Of a DNA stretch of 36,124 nt, positions 9,444-18,452 are shown piece after piece; position 1 is the stretch's first letter, and each line of letters begins with the position of its first letter. This DNA is from Acidobacteriota bacterium (GTDB lineage Bacteria; Acidobacteriota; Terriglobia; UBA7540), in the NCBI GenBank assembly GCA_024638215.1, contig JAHEKS010000008.1, positions 1 to 36,124 on the forward strand. Reading direction: 5' to 3'. The position numbers and the translations under genes are program-made. The notes below the pieces were generated by a model. That model ran no database searches and was not told where the DNA came from. It was given only the letters and a program-made list of their open reading frames with translations.

Positions 9444-10415
9444 TTATTTGTTTGATGTTCGAACTCCGGGGGCATCCGGGAGGAAATGCGCCAGAACAGC
9501 TTGGGCCAGCCGACCCAACACCAACAGGGCTGCGTTGTCGGCGGTCCATTGCCGGTCGGGAGAGTCGAAGGCGAAGCCTGCCAGCACGATGGGTCCGGCA
9601 GGGGTCTGGGCAATGCCGACATCGTTGCGCACGTCATCGAGAGCGCCCGTCTTGTGCGCCCAGGTAACGCCTGGAATGGCGCTCGTGTAACGGGGAAAGG
9701 CATCGTTATCCTGCTGCTGGCCCAGAATTCGCACCATGTGGTCGCAGTCGGCCGGAGTGAGAATCCGGTGCTGCTGGATCAGAGAGAGCAGCCGGACCAT
9801 ATCATCGGCCGTGGTCTTGCCAAGTCCAAATTTCTTCTCTTCGGCGGTCTCAGGCTGGGCGCTATGGAAAACATAACGGAACAAAACCGTATCTTTCAGT
9901 CCCAACTGTTTCATGCGGGCATTGACCGGGGCAATGCCGGTTTGGCGAATCACCATATTGGTGGCTGTATTGTCGCTCAAGTCGATCATTAAGGTGATTG
10001 CATCCCCGAGCGTCAACCTAGTTTGCGGACTCAGAAACTGCAGGATCCCTGAACCCTCTACGCGGTCCCAATCCGTCATGGTCACCGGTTGCGACCAGCG
10101 CAGCTTGCCCTGTTTCATCTGATAAAAGGCCTCGACCATCACCGGCAGTTTGATAATCGAGGCGGTGCGGACGGGCCGATCAGGGGAGAGACCGAAGCGC
10201 TCGCCGCTCTTCAAGTTCACCCCCGCCAGCGTGATCTGGCCGCCGAGACCGGAGGCTATATCGGACAACTGCTGCTCGAATGGTGTCTTATCGGCGCGCG
10301 GCGCAGCCTGGGCTCTGCCTTGCCCTGTGTCAGAACACAAGAGCACAAACGGGATGCAAAGGATTGCGGCGCGGAACCAGTAGCGGGAAATCACGCGCAA
10401 AGGAAAGATACTCAT
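9444..10415 (-). CDS. Serine hydrolase of the class A beta-lactamase fold
   Basis: ORF 9444..10472; start at 10415 gives signal-like MSIFPLRVISRYWFRAAILCIPFVLL. SxxK (ASIIK), SDN (DLSDNTATN), KTG (AHKTGAL) motifs. Confidence 0.85.
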   Translation of the reverse strand: MSIFPLRVISRYWFRAAILCIPFVLLCSDTGQGRAQAAPRADKTPFEQQLSDIASGLGGQITLAGVNLKSGERFGLSPDRPVRTASIIKLPVMVEAFYQMKQGKLRWSQPVTMTDWDRVEGSGILQFLSPQTRLTLGDAITLMIDLSDNTATNMVIRQTGIAPVNARMKQLGLKDTVLFRYVFHSAQPETAEEKKFGLGKTTADDMVRLLSLIQQHRILTPADCDHMVRILGQQQDNDAFPRYTSAIPGVTWAHKTGALDDVRNDVGIAQTPAGPIVLAGFAFDSPDRQWTADNAALLVLGRLAQAVLAHFLPDAPGVRTSNK

Positions 10416-11109
10416 GTGGGAGGTCCGACTGTGTGCTGCCCCATGGCGCAGCGCGACTCGCGTGGTCCACAAGACCCTCGGCGAGGGCGCCCTCGATCCA
10501 ACCGGTGCGCAGGGTTGGAAAAATTCGAAGGTCGTCGACTCACCCGCAGTCGAGACAGCTCATGCTACCGTCAATGATTGGCCCTCGAATGCTCGTGCAT
10601 TTGCGGCAAAATCTTTAACTGCTCGGTCAAAGGGGGTTCCCCTTCACCTAGCTCCTTGGTGAACGGTTGAATCGAGCCAAGCCTCAAGGCTCCCCAGAAT
10701 TGCCAATCGAAGGGCCCAATCAGCTGCCTGTCTGATGCATCATAACCCTACATCCAATCTAAGTTCCACAAAAAGCTTCCCGAGATGAGCGGAGAGCGAG
10801 AGACCTGCTGGTCATAGTTACGAAAGAGCGAGATCGGCTTTGGGAATGACAGTTTTGCGTGAAAGATGAGTGCAGCCAACGATGGGAAAAACTCGGGTGT
10901 CCCTACCAAGAACTGCGTCGCAGAGTGAAAGCGATCGGATCGGACCTCAAGTCTCTTCTGTCTGGGTATTCTTGGATTGATCCTTTTGGCTCCCTCTGCT
11001 TTGCCAATCGTAGGCGCGCTGCATTTTGCCGGTGGTGATGTGTTGGCTCCTCACAGCGCAGGGACCATTACGTGGGAAATACGACACTTTCTTTTGACCC
11101 AGCGAGAAG

Positions 11110-11830
11110 CTTTCGTGCTGCTCCGCGCTGTAGCGGCGATGGAGTCCGCCCACTTGCGGGATCCGCACTACTTCGCCAGGTTCTCGGGGATGGGCCGCTC
11201 TCGGCTCAGGGGCATCTTAGTCCAACCCCAAATAGGTCGCGATTTCTCGTAATTCTTGAAATACGACTTCTGAACAAGGCGCAGAGACGATTCGTCGAAT
11301 ACAACGAGGTGGTCGAGGAAATCGCGGCGGATCGATCCGATAAGGCCCTCGGCATAAGCGTTTTGCCATGGCGGTCTCGGTGCCCTCAAGACCTGACACA
11401 TGCCTACCCCCTCGCCCTTTCACGAAAGGAACCTCCATATACCTAATCCCGGTCGCGCAGCAGGAAGCGGGGCGCACTACCTCACGGCAAGGCCTCGGCC
11501 ACTGGCGAATGAGGCCGCGAGTCTCTTTTGCCAACGGCGGTCCACCGGGCTGTCCGCGACGGCTCTTCCACGTCCAATACAGCCGGAATCCCTTTTCAGG
11601 CCAACTGATCACCATCTCCGGCTTCGCAATGAGCAACACCGAGCCCAATTCGGCCAGAAGCGGGAAAGCCAAACCCCAAACAGCCGGCCCGCGGAGTTGA
11701 GGCGAAGCCGGCTGCGCTGAGACCTTTTCAGGACCGTGAGTTGGTGACGCAGGGAAAGAATCTCGATCTGCAGCGCTGCCCGAGTTCGGATCCAGAATCG
11801 GAGGTTGGAAAATACGGAAAGAAGCAGCGA
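11110..11830 (-). pseudogene. Decayed rve-type (IS3/IS481-like integrase core) transposase
   Basis: Pieces in several frames: LQIEILSLRHQLTVLKRSQRSRLRLNSAGRLFGVWLSRFWPNWA; LIAKPEMVISWPEKGFRLYWTWKSRR; PPWQNAYAEGLIGSIRRDFLDHLVVFDE...SYFKNYEKSRP; RIPQVGGLHRRY. Frameshifts and loss of most of the catalytic core. Boundaries approximate. Confidence 0.8.
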
Positions 11831-11930
11831 GGCAAACCTAGGGCGGGAAGGTTAACAAGGGCGCTTGACAAGATCAATGATTTCAGTTTAGACGAGATTC
11901 TTGGCAGGCACGACTCGTCGTCGGCCTCAA

Positions 11931-14225
11931 TTAGAACCTGATTTGGAGCCCTCCGAAGAACTCCCGATTCGCTCCCGGCTGATACGAATTCCCATCCGGG
12001 TCGGGTTCGGTGAAAGCGATGTATCTTTTGCCCGTCGCGTTCCTGCAGACGAAGAAGAAGGTTCCGTAGGCGCTGTGGTGTTTCCACGTTTTGCTGAAAC
12101 GCGCATTGAGCAGGCCATAGGTGGGAATCCAGGTGCGGTTGGTCGGATCGATGAAGGCGCGGGAATATGCCTCCGCGCTGGCGCCCAGGAACCAACTCGG
12201 GGCGAATTCATAAGAGGTATCCACGAACGCCTGGTGCCGCGGCGAGTTGGGCAGATCGTTTCCCGTGAGATTGCCGGGATAGGTCAGGCTGGAGTAGCGA
12301 GTGTAGATAAAATGAGAATAAGTGTATGCGCCGGTGACCGTGAGCTGACGCAGGGGCAGCCACCGGACCTCGCTCTCCACGCCATACCGGCGGCTTTCGC
12401 CCGCGTTGGCGTAAAAGGTTTCGAGCGGCCGGTCGGGAATTCGATAACGCTCGAAATCGTTCTTGGTGTCCAGGCGAAAGACTTCCGTCTCCCAGAAAAC
12501 TTTGCTGCGAAGATGGCCGCGAATTCCCATCTCTTCGCCCATGGACGTTGCCGGAACCAGCGACTGGTTGAAGCCCCCCAACGCCGCCGGGTTGGCGTAG
12601 AGTTCCTCCGTCGCGGGCGGAAGGAAACCTTGTCCCCAGGAGGCGAACAGGGCGATGTCTTTGGTGGCGCTCCAGGTGGCGCCCAACCGGCCCGTCGCCT
12701 TGGTGAAGTTGCGGCTTCCCGACAGGTCCAGGCCGTTCGCTTGCAGGTGATCGATCAATGAGTTCCCGAGGTGGTCCCACCGGACGCTTCCCAGGACTGT
12801 CCATCGCGTTCCCACGGTCAGCCGGTCCGTCCAATAGGCGCCCACTCTCTTCTGAGTGATGGACTGGTTGGCCAGCAACTGGGGCGTTTCGATCGCGTCC
12901 CCGATGTTCGGGTGGCGAAAGTCGTCAACCCACTGGCCGTCGAGATCGAGGCCCGTGCTGAACCGGTTCTTGATTCGGTCGTGGCCCCAATCCACTTCAT
13001 ACTGCAGCGACCCTCCGGGCGCGGTGAGGTAGCGGTGTTCGACCGAGGAAGGCACCGGCTCCTTGTACGCCGTATGGCGGGTGTAATAGGTGAATGAGAA
13101 GTGCTGGTTATCCGATATCACCCATTCTCCGTTGAGTCCTCCCGTCACGCGAGCGGTTTTCTGGTACTCGTTGTAGGTGAGCGAATCCGGGTTGGCCATT
13201 TTCCACCAGGCCGGACTCGGATAACCCCAACTCAAGTTCAAGCCCTCGGCGTTCTGGTTGAAGAAGCCTGTGCCCATAATGAATGGACTGAGGCGAAGGC
13301 TGGGCCGGGGATTGAAGCTGAAGCGCCCATAAACGTTGTTGGCCCAAAACGCGGTGTGCTGCCGATAGCCGTCCCCGGCGGCACGCGATCCGGAAACGAG
13401 GTAGGTCATCCCGGATAACCTGCCGGAAACTTCTCCCCGCGTCTTGTAGAAACCGTTCGAGCCGCCTTCCGTCCAAACGCCGCCGTGAAAGGGGCCAGCC
13501 TCGGCGGCGCGCGTGTGGATATCAATGACGCCGGCGGCCGAGCCTCCGCCGTAGAGGAAGGCAACCGGTCCGCGCACGACGTTCACTTGCTCGACGCCCG
13601 CCCAGTCAACGTCATAGACGTCGGGGCAGAAGCCGCTCGGGTCGTTGAGCGGAACACCATCGTAAAGCACCTGAGTGCCGCGAATGCCGCGCTCGCTGAG
13701 GATTCCCTGCCCGCGGATGGAGAGGTGGACGCGCTCTCCGTTCGCCTGGTTGTCCACCTTCACGCCCGGCACAGCCTTCAAGGGTTCATCAATGGCGATG
13801 GAGCGTGGCATCTCGTCCAGCAGGTCCCGGCCGATGACGGTCGTGGCCGCCGGGTTCGTAGCCAGCGAAATGTCCAGCCGCGGCGCCACCACCTTCACCG
13901 ACTCCCTGACAATCGTGCGCGGAGTCAGGACCACTTCCACAGAGGGGGTTGGCACTTCGACCTTGTATCGGAGGGTCTCGGGATAATAGCCCGGCAATTC
14001 AAACAGAAGACGGACTGCCCCCGTTGACCCCTCAACCTGGACGGTGAATTCACCCTGCGCGTTCGAAAATGTCTTGAGGTTGCCTTCTAAGTTCGTGATC
14101 GTAACGTCACTTAGCGGCCGATCATTGGCGTCATGCACCTTGCCGCTGATCCTCGAGCCAGCAGAGAGCGCTGCGGCCGAAACCACGGCAACCAGAATTA
14201 CTGCGAAATAAGCACGTCTCCACAT
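11931..14225 (-). CDS. TonB-dependent receptor with carboxypeptidase-regulatory-like domain
   Basis: ORF 11931..14303; start at 14225 has GAGGAGGAATCAAA upstream. Signal MWRRAYFAVILVAVVSAAALSAG; GKVHDANDRPLSDVTITNLEG; plug ATTVIGRDLLDEMPRSIAIDEPLKAVPGVKVDNQANGERVHLSIRGQGILSERGIRGTQVLYDGVPLND; terminal LQIRF. Confidence 0.93.
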   Translation of the reverse strand: MWRRAYFAVILVAVVSAAALSAGSRISGKVHDANDRPLSDVTITNLEGNLKTFSNAQGEFTVQVEGSTGAVRLLFELPGYYPETLRYKVEVPTPSVEVVLTPRTIVRESVKVVAPRLDISLATNPAATTVIGRDLLDEMPRSIAIDEPLKAVPGVKVDNQANGERVHLSIRGQGILSERGIRGTQVLYDGVPLNDPSGFCPDVYDVDWAGVEQVNVVRGPVAFLYGGGSAAGVIDIHTRAAEAGPFHGGVWTEGGSNGFYKTRGEVSGRLSGMTYLVSGSRAAGDGYRQHTAFWANNVYGRFSFNPRPSLRLSPFIMGTGFFNQNAEGLNLSWGYPSPAWWKMANPDSLTYNEYQKTARVTGGLNGEWVISDNQHFSFTYYTRHTAYKEPVPSSVEHRYLTAPGGSLQYEVDWGHDRIKNRFSTGLDLDGQWVDDFRHPNIGDAIETPQLLANQSITQKRVGAYWTDRLTVGTRWTVLGSVRWDHLGNSLIDHLQANGLDLSGSRNFTKATGRLGATWSATKDIALFASWGQGFLPPATEELYANPAALGGFNQSLVPATSMGEEMGIRGHLRSKVFWETEVFRLDTKNDFERYRIPDRPLETFYANAGESRRYGVESEVRWLPLRQLTVTGAYTYSHFIYTRYSSLTYPGNLTGNDLPNSPRHQAFVDTSYEFAPSWFLGASAEAYSRAFIDPTNRTWIPTYGLLNARFSKTWKHHSAYGTFFFVCRNATGKRYIAFTEPDPDGNSYQPGANREFFGGLQIRF

Positions 14226-14602
14226 TTTGATTCCTCCTCGACACATTGCGTCGGGGCTTACGGTTGCGATTGGCACTGCGGAGTATGGCGACCTCAACGC
14301 CACAGCTTAACTCCTCGGCGGACCGCCAGTGCATCCTGGTGCCAGCAGAGGCACTGGTTGAGACGTCGTCCAATCTAAATGAATTGGACCTGCGGGAATC
14401 CTTAAACAACGGCTTGGGATTTCCTAAGCATCCACAAAGACGTCGATGCTGTCGAAAGAGGCGAGCGAGGATCGCCAAGCAGAGCCAAAGTAGTCGAAGC
14501 ATGGCCACCAGTTATACCACAAGGCTGGAAACCCCACAGCGGCCTCGTTACTTCAGGCTCGGCTCGTAAATTGAGTGGTCGGCGGGCGGAGCAGTCAAAG
14601 AG

Positions 14603-15100
14603 TCACTGGCCCTTAAGGCCTGCCAATGCCTCGTCGTATGAAACGATACGGCCACCGTGCTGCTGGCGGTAAGCGTCGGCCTGTTCGCGGGTTGAAAACG
14701 CGACGAGAGTGGGCAAACACCGGTCATAGACGCGCCGGCTGACGCCTTCCGCGGCGCGCTCGACAGGAGGTTTGAGGCGGGTACAATACTGGACGTCGCC
14801 GCCTTCGTCATAATAGGCGCTGGCGGCGGGAATCGGCCGGCCGGAGTTGAAGTCGGTCGCCCAAGCCTTTTGCACTGCGTCCGGGTGGTGAAGCATGTAG
14901 TGCATGGCGCAGGCGGGACAGCAAGCGTGGACGGCGCCCGAGGACGTGTCCACCCGAAAGGCGGTCTGTTTGGAAATGACGCGGTCACAGACCTGGCAGA
15001 GCTCCGGCCTTCGCGGCGCCTCCCAGCGATAGACGAGCAGTGCACCGCCGACAAGGGCAGCCAAGGCAATCAGTGTGATCAATACAGGCTTAACTTTCAT
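14603..15100 (-). CDS. NosL-like membrane-anchored metal-binding protein
   Basis: N-terminal TM, then ELCQVCDRVISKQTAF, HACCPACAMHYMLHHPD, WATDFNSGRPIPAASAYYDEGGDVQYC, LVAFSTREQADAYRQQHGGRIVSYDEAL, the NosL/nitrous-oxide-reductase-accessory layout. Confidence 0.65.
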   Translation of the reverse strand: MKVKPVLITLIALAALVGGALLVYRWEAPRRPELCQVCDRVISKQTAFRVDTSSGAVHACCPACAMHYMLHHPDAVQKAWATDFNSGRPIPAASAYYDEGGDVQYCTRLKPPVERAAEGVSRRVYDRCLPTLVAFSTREQADAYRQQHGGRIVSYDEALAGLKGQ

Positions 15101-15220
15101 TAGACGCCTCGCCCCGCTGATACTTAGAATTCTACCACCGCCGGGTTCCGCCGGCGGGTGATTTCCACACTGTCACCACCGCTCCTCAATTCCCGTCACG
15201 GGAGCGCACCAGTTCACGAC

Positions 15221-18200
15221 TCACGCGGGTTCCTCCCCGTCCTGCTCCTGCGAGCGGCGCAACGTTCCGCGGCGGAGCTGGCCTTCCTTCAGGATCGTGA
15301 AGAGCAGCGGGACGAGGATGAGCACGGCGATGGTCGAAGTGACCATGCCGCCGACGATGGGCGTGGCGATGGGCTTCATCACATCGGACCCCGTGCCGGT
15401 CTCCCAGAGGATGGGCACGAGGCTCGCGAGCACGGCGCACACGGTCATCAGTTTCGGTCGCAGGCGCAGCACCGCGCCGTCAATCGTCGCCTGATAAACG
15501 TCGCTCGGATGCAGCGGGGCGCCGCGCGCCAGCCGCTCGTCTAGCGCCTCGTGGAGATAGACCACCATCACCACGCCTGTTTCGACCGCGATGCCGAACA
15601 AAGCGATGTAGCCCACCCACACGGCCACGCTGAAGTTGTAGTCGAGCACCCACTGCAGGATCAATCCTCCCGTCAGCGCGAAAATCGTGGGGAAAATCAG
15701 GATGGCGGCTTCGGCGGCGGAGCGGAAGAGCATATAAAGCAACAGGAAGATCACAAAGAAGACGATGGGCATGATGAGTTCCAGGCGCTTCTTGGCGCGC
15801 AACTCGAACTCGTATTCGCCGGACCATTGATAAGAATATCCCGCCGGCAGCTTTAGCTCATGTTGCAGGGCCGCATCGGCTTGCTGGACGAAGCCGCCGT
15901 AGTTGCTGGTATTGAGGTCCACGAAGACGTAGCCGGTCAGGGCGGCGTCTTCGTCGCGAATCATCGCGGGACCGCGCGAGAACGAAATTGTGGCGACTTC
16001 GTTGATGGGCACTTGGGCGCCTGTGGGGGTAGCGAGAAGGACACGGCCCAGCGCGTCCAAGTCATCGCGGAAGTCGTGGTTGTAGCGCACGTTGATGGGA
16101 TAGCGCTCGCGGCCCTCGACGTTCTCGCCGATGTCCTGTCCGCCGATGCCGGAGGCCACGGCGCGCTGCACGTCGGCGACGGTGAGGCCGTAACGCGCCG
16201 CCACCGGCCGGTTGACCTGAACGTTGACGTAAAAGCCCTGGGAGACGCGCTCGGCGAAAATTGAGCGCACGCCGGGAAGCCCGGAAAGAATCTTCTCCAC
16301 CTGCTCGCCCAGATGCTGGATCCCCTGCAAATTCGGACCCTGGATTTTCAGGCCGACAGGGGTTTTGATGCCGGTCAGCTCCATGTCCAGCCGATTCTGG
16401 ATGGGCATCGTCCAGGTGTTGGTGATGCCGGGGAACTGGAGCTTCTGGTCCATTTCCCCGACCAGCTTGGCGTAAGTCATCCCGGGCCGCCACTCGGAGC
16501 GCGGTTTCAGCATGATGGTGGTGTCGTACATCGAAAGCGGGGCGTTGTCCGTGGCACTGTCGCTGCGGCCGACGGTGCCGAAGACCGACTCGACCTCCGG
16601 AAACGATTTCATGATCCGATCCTGCTCTTGCAGCAGCGACGAAGCCTGGGTGATCGAGATGCCCGGGTACGAGGTAGGCATATACAACGCCGAGCCTTCA
16701 TAAAAGGGTGGCATGAACTGGCTCCCGATCTGAGTGACCAACGGTACGGTGAGGCCCAGAAAGACCAGGCCCAGCAGGACCGTCACGGCGCGGTGGTGAA
16801 GGCAGACACGCAGCACAGGCAGGTACAGGAATTGTGTGAAGCGCGACACGGGATTGGCCGACTCGGGCTTCAGTCGCCCTCGGATGAAGATCAGAATCAG
16901 CACTGGTACCAGGCTGATGGCCAACAGCGACGAAAAGCCGACGGCCAGCGTCTTGGTCCAAGCCAGCGGCCGGAACATCCGTCCTTCCTGGGCTTCCAGC
17001 AGGAAAACGGGCAGAAAGGAAACAACGATGATGATCAGCGAGAAGAAGATCGCCGGCCCAACCTGCTTGGCGGCATTCAGGAGAATCTTGCTGCGCTCGC
17101 GCGAACTGAGACGTGCCGGAACAGGGGCTCTCGATGTAGTGTCGGTCACGACGGTTGGTGGATCATCCGCCGGCGCGGCAAGTGCCGCTTGCCGTTCGGA
17201 CAAATGCCGATAGGCATTCTCAACCATCACAATCCCGGCGTCTACGAGGACCCCGATGGCCAAGGCGATTCCACCCAGGGACATCACATTAGCGGTTACA
17301 TGAAAGTAGTACATCGGAATAAACGCAGCGATGACGGCAATGGGCAAGGTCAAAATGGGGATCAACGCGGAGCGGAAGTGAAACAGAAAGACGATGATGA
17401 CCAGGCTGACGATGATGGCTTCCTCCAGCAGGTCACGCTGCAGGGTATTGATGGACCGGTGAATCAGCCCGGAGCGGTCGTAACCCGCAATGATCTTGAC
17501 CCCGGGCGGCAGCGAGCGCTGGACGATGGCCATTTTCGCCTTGATGCCGTTGATCACATTCAGGGCGTTCTGGCCGTAGCGCATGACGACGATTCCGCCT
17601 ACGGTTTCTCCCTCGCCATTCCAGTCAGCGACGCCCCGGCGGATTTCGGGCCCGAACGAGACATTCCCCAAGTCGCTCACCAGCACCGGAACGCCGTTGT
17701 GCGTGCCGACAGGGATGTTCGCGAGGTCGGCGAGCGAGGTGAAGTAGCCGAGGCCGCGGATCATGTATTCGGCGCCTCCAAGTTCCAGTAACCGTCCGCC
17801 CACTTCGTTCGTACTCTCGCGCACGTGCTTGACGACCATCGAGAGGGGGATGTTGTAGGCCTGGAGCTTGTTGGGGTCGAGCTGGACTTGATACTGCTTC
17901 ACGAAGCCGCCGATGGTGGCGACTTCGGCGACGCCGGGGACCGTTTCGAGCTGATAGCGGATGTACCAATCCTGAAGGCTGCGCAAGTCCGCCAGGCTGT
18001 GCTTGTGGCTGTGGTCGAGCAGCACGTATTCGTAAACCCAGCCGGCGCCGGTCGCGTCCGGACCGAGTACGGGATTGACGCCAGAAGGAAGTTTTCCCTG
18101 AAGTTGCTGAAGGTATTCGAGCACGCGCGAGCGCGCCCAATAAAGGTCCGTGCCGTCCTGAAAGATGACGTACACGTACGAATCGCCGAACATGGTTTGC

Positions 18201-18451
18201 GCTCGGACGTCCTTCACCTGGGGTGCGGCCAGCATGGTGGTCACAATGGGGTAAGTCACTTGATCTTCGATAAGGTCGGGAGGCTCACCGGGCCATTTCG
18301 TGTGAATGATCACCTGCACGTCGGAAATGTCCGGCAGGGCGTCGAGCGGAATGTTGCGCATCGACCAGATGCCGGCCAATACTAGGAGGAACACTCCCGT
18401 GAACACCAGAAAGCGGTTGCGCGCGCACGCATCAATAAAGCGGCCTATCAC
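15221..18451 (-). CDS. cusA: Heavy-metal RND efflux inner-membrane pump, CusA/CzcA family
   Basis: MIGRFIDACARNRFLVF...NIPLDALPDISDVQVIIHTKWPGEPPDLIEDQVTYPIVTTMLAAPQVKDVRAQTMFGDSYVYVIFQDGTDLYWARSRV; LDMELTGIKTPVGLKIQGPNL; 1076 aa. Confidence 0.95.
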   Translation of the reverse strand: MIGRFIDACARNRFLVFTGVFLLVLAGIWSMRNIPLDALPDISDVQVIIHTKWPGEPPDLIEDQVTYPIVTTMLAAPQVKDVRAQTMFGDSYVYVIFQDGTDLYWARSRVLEYLQQLQGKLPSGVNPVLGPDATGAGWVYEYVLLDHSHKHSLADLRSLQDWYIRYQLETVPGVAEVATIGGFVKQYQVQLDPNKLQAYNIPLSMVVKHVRESTNEVGGRLLELGGAEYMIRGLGYFTSLADLANIPVGTHNGVPVLVSDLGNVSFGPEIRRGVADWNGEGETVGGIVVMRYGQNALNVINGIKAKMAIVQRSLPPGVKIIAGYDRSGLIHRSINTLQRDLLEEAIIVSLVIIVFLFHFRSALIPILTLPIAVIAAFIPMYYFHVTANVMSLGGIALAIGVLVDAGIVMVENAYRHLSERQAALAAPADDPPTVVTDTTSRAPVPARLSSRERSKILLNAAKQVGPAIFFSLIIIVVSFLPVFLLEAQEGRMFRPLAWTKTLAVGFSSLLAISLVPVLILIFIRGRLKPESANPVSRFTQFLYLPVLRVCLHHRAVTVLLGLVFLGLTVPLVTQIGSQFMPPFYEGSALYMPTSYPGISITQASSLLQEQDRIMKSFPEVESVFGTVGRSDSATDNAPLSMYDTTIMLKPRSEWRPGMTYAKLVGEMDQKLQFPGITNTWTMPIQNRLDMELTGIKTPVGLKIQGPNLQGIQHLGEQVEKILSGLPGVRSIFAERVSQGFYVNVQVNRPVAARYGLTVADVQRAVASGIGGQDIGENVEGRERYPINVRYNHDFRDDLDALGRVLLATPTGAQVPINEVATISFSRGPAMIRDEDAALTGYVFVDLNTSNYGGFVQQADAALQHELKLPAGYSYQWSGEYEFELRAKKRLELIMPIVFFVIFLLLYMLFRSAAEAAILIFPTIFALTGGLILQWVLDYNFSVAVWVGYIALFGIAVETGVVMVVYLHEALDERLARGAPLHPSDVYQATIDGAVLRLRPKLMTVCAVLASLVPILWETGTGSDVMKPIATPIVGGMVTSTIAVLILVPLLFTILKEGQLRRGTLRRSQEQDGEEPA

Positions 18452-18452
18452 G

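Noticed and set aside
9445-9480. GTTCGAACTCC tRNA T-loop-like string
   Set aside because: Lies in the serine hydrolase C-terminal codons; no cloverleaf partner arms seen.
9444-10415. Calling the class A-like gene an antibiotic-resistance beta-lactamase
   Set aside because: SxxK, SDN and KTG are present but the Glu166 region does not match, so resistance function is not supported by sequence.
14226-14600. Cobalamin riboswitch upstream of the TonB receptor
   Set aside because: No B12-box-like AGYCAGGARACCUGCC and no GCCACTG element on the correct strand; reported only as an unassigned structured leader.
16313-17791. 492-aa plus-strand ORF opposite cusA
   Set aside because: Antisense shadow of a clear CusA gene; low-complexity D/Q/R/H composition.
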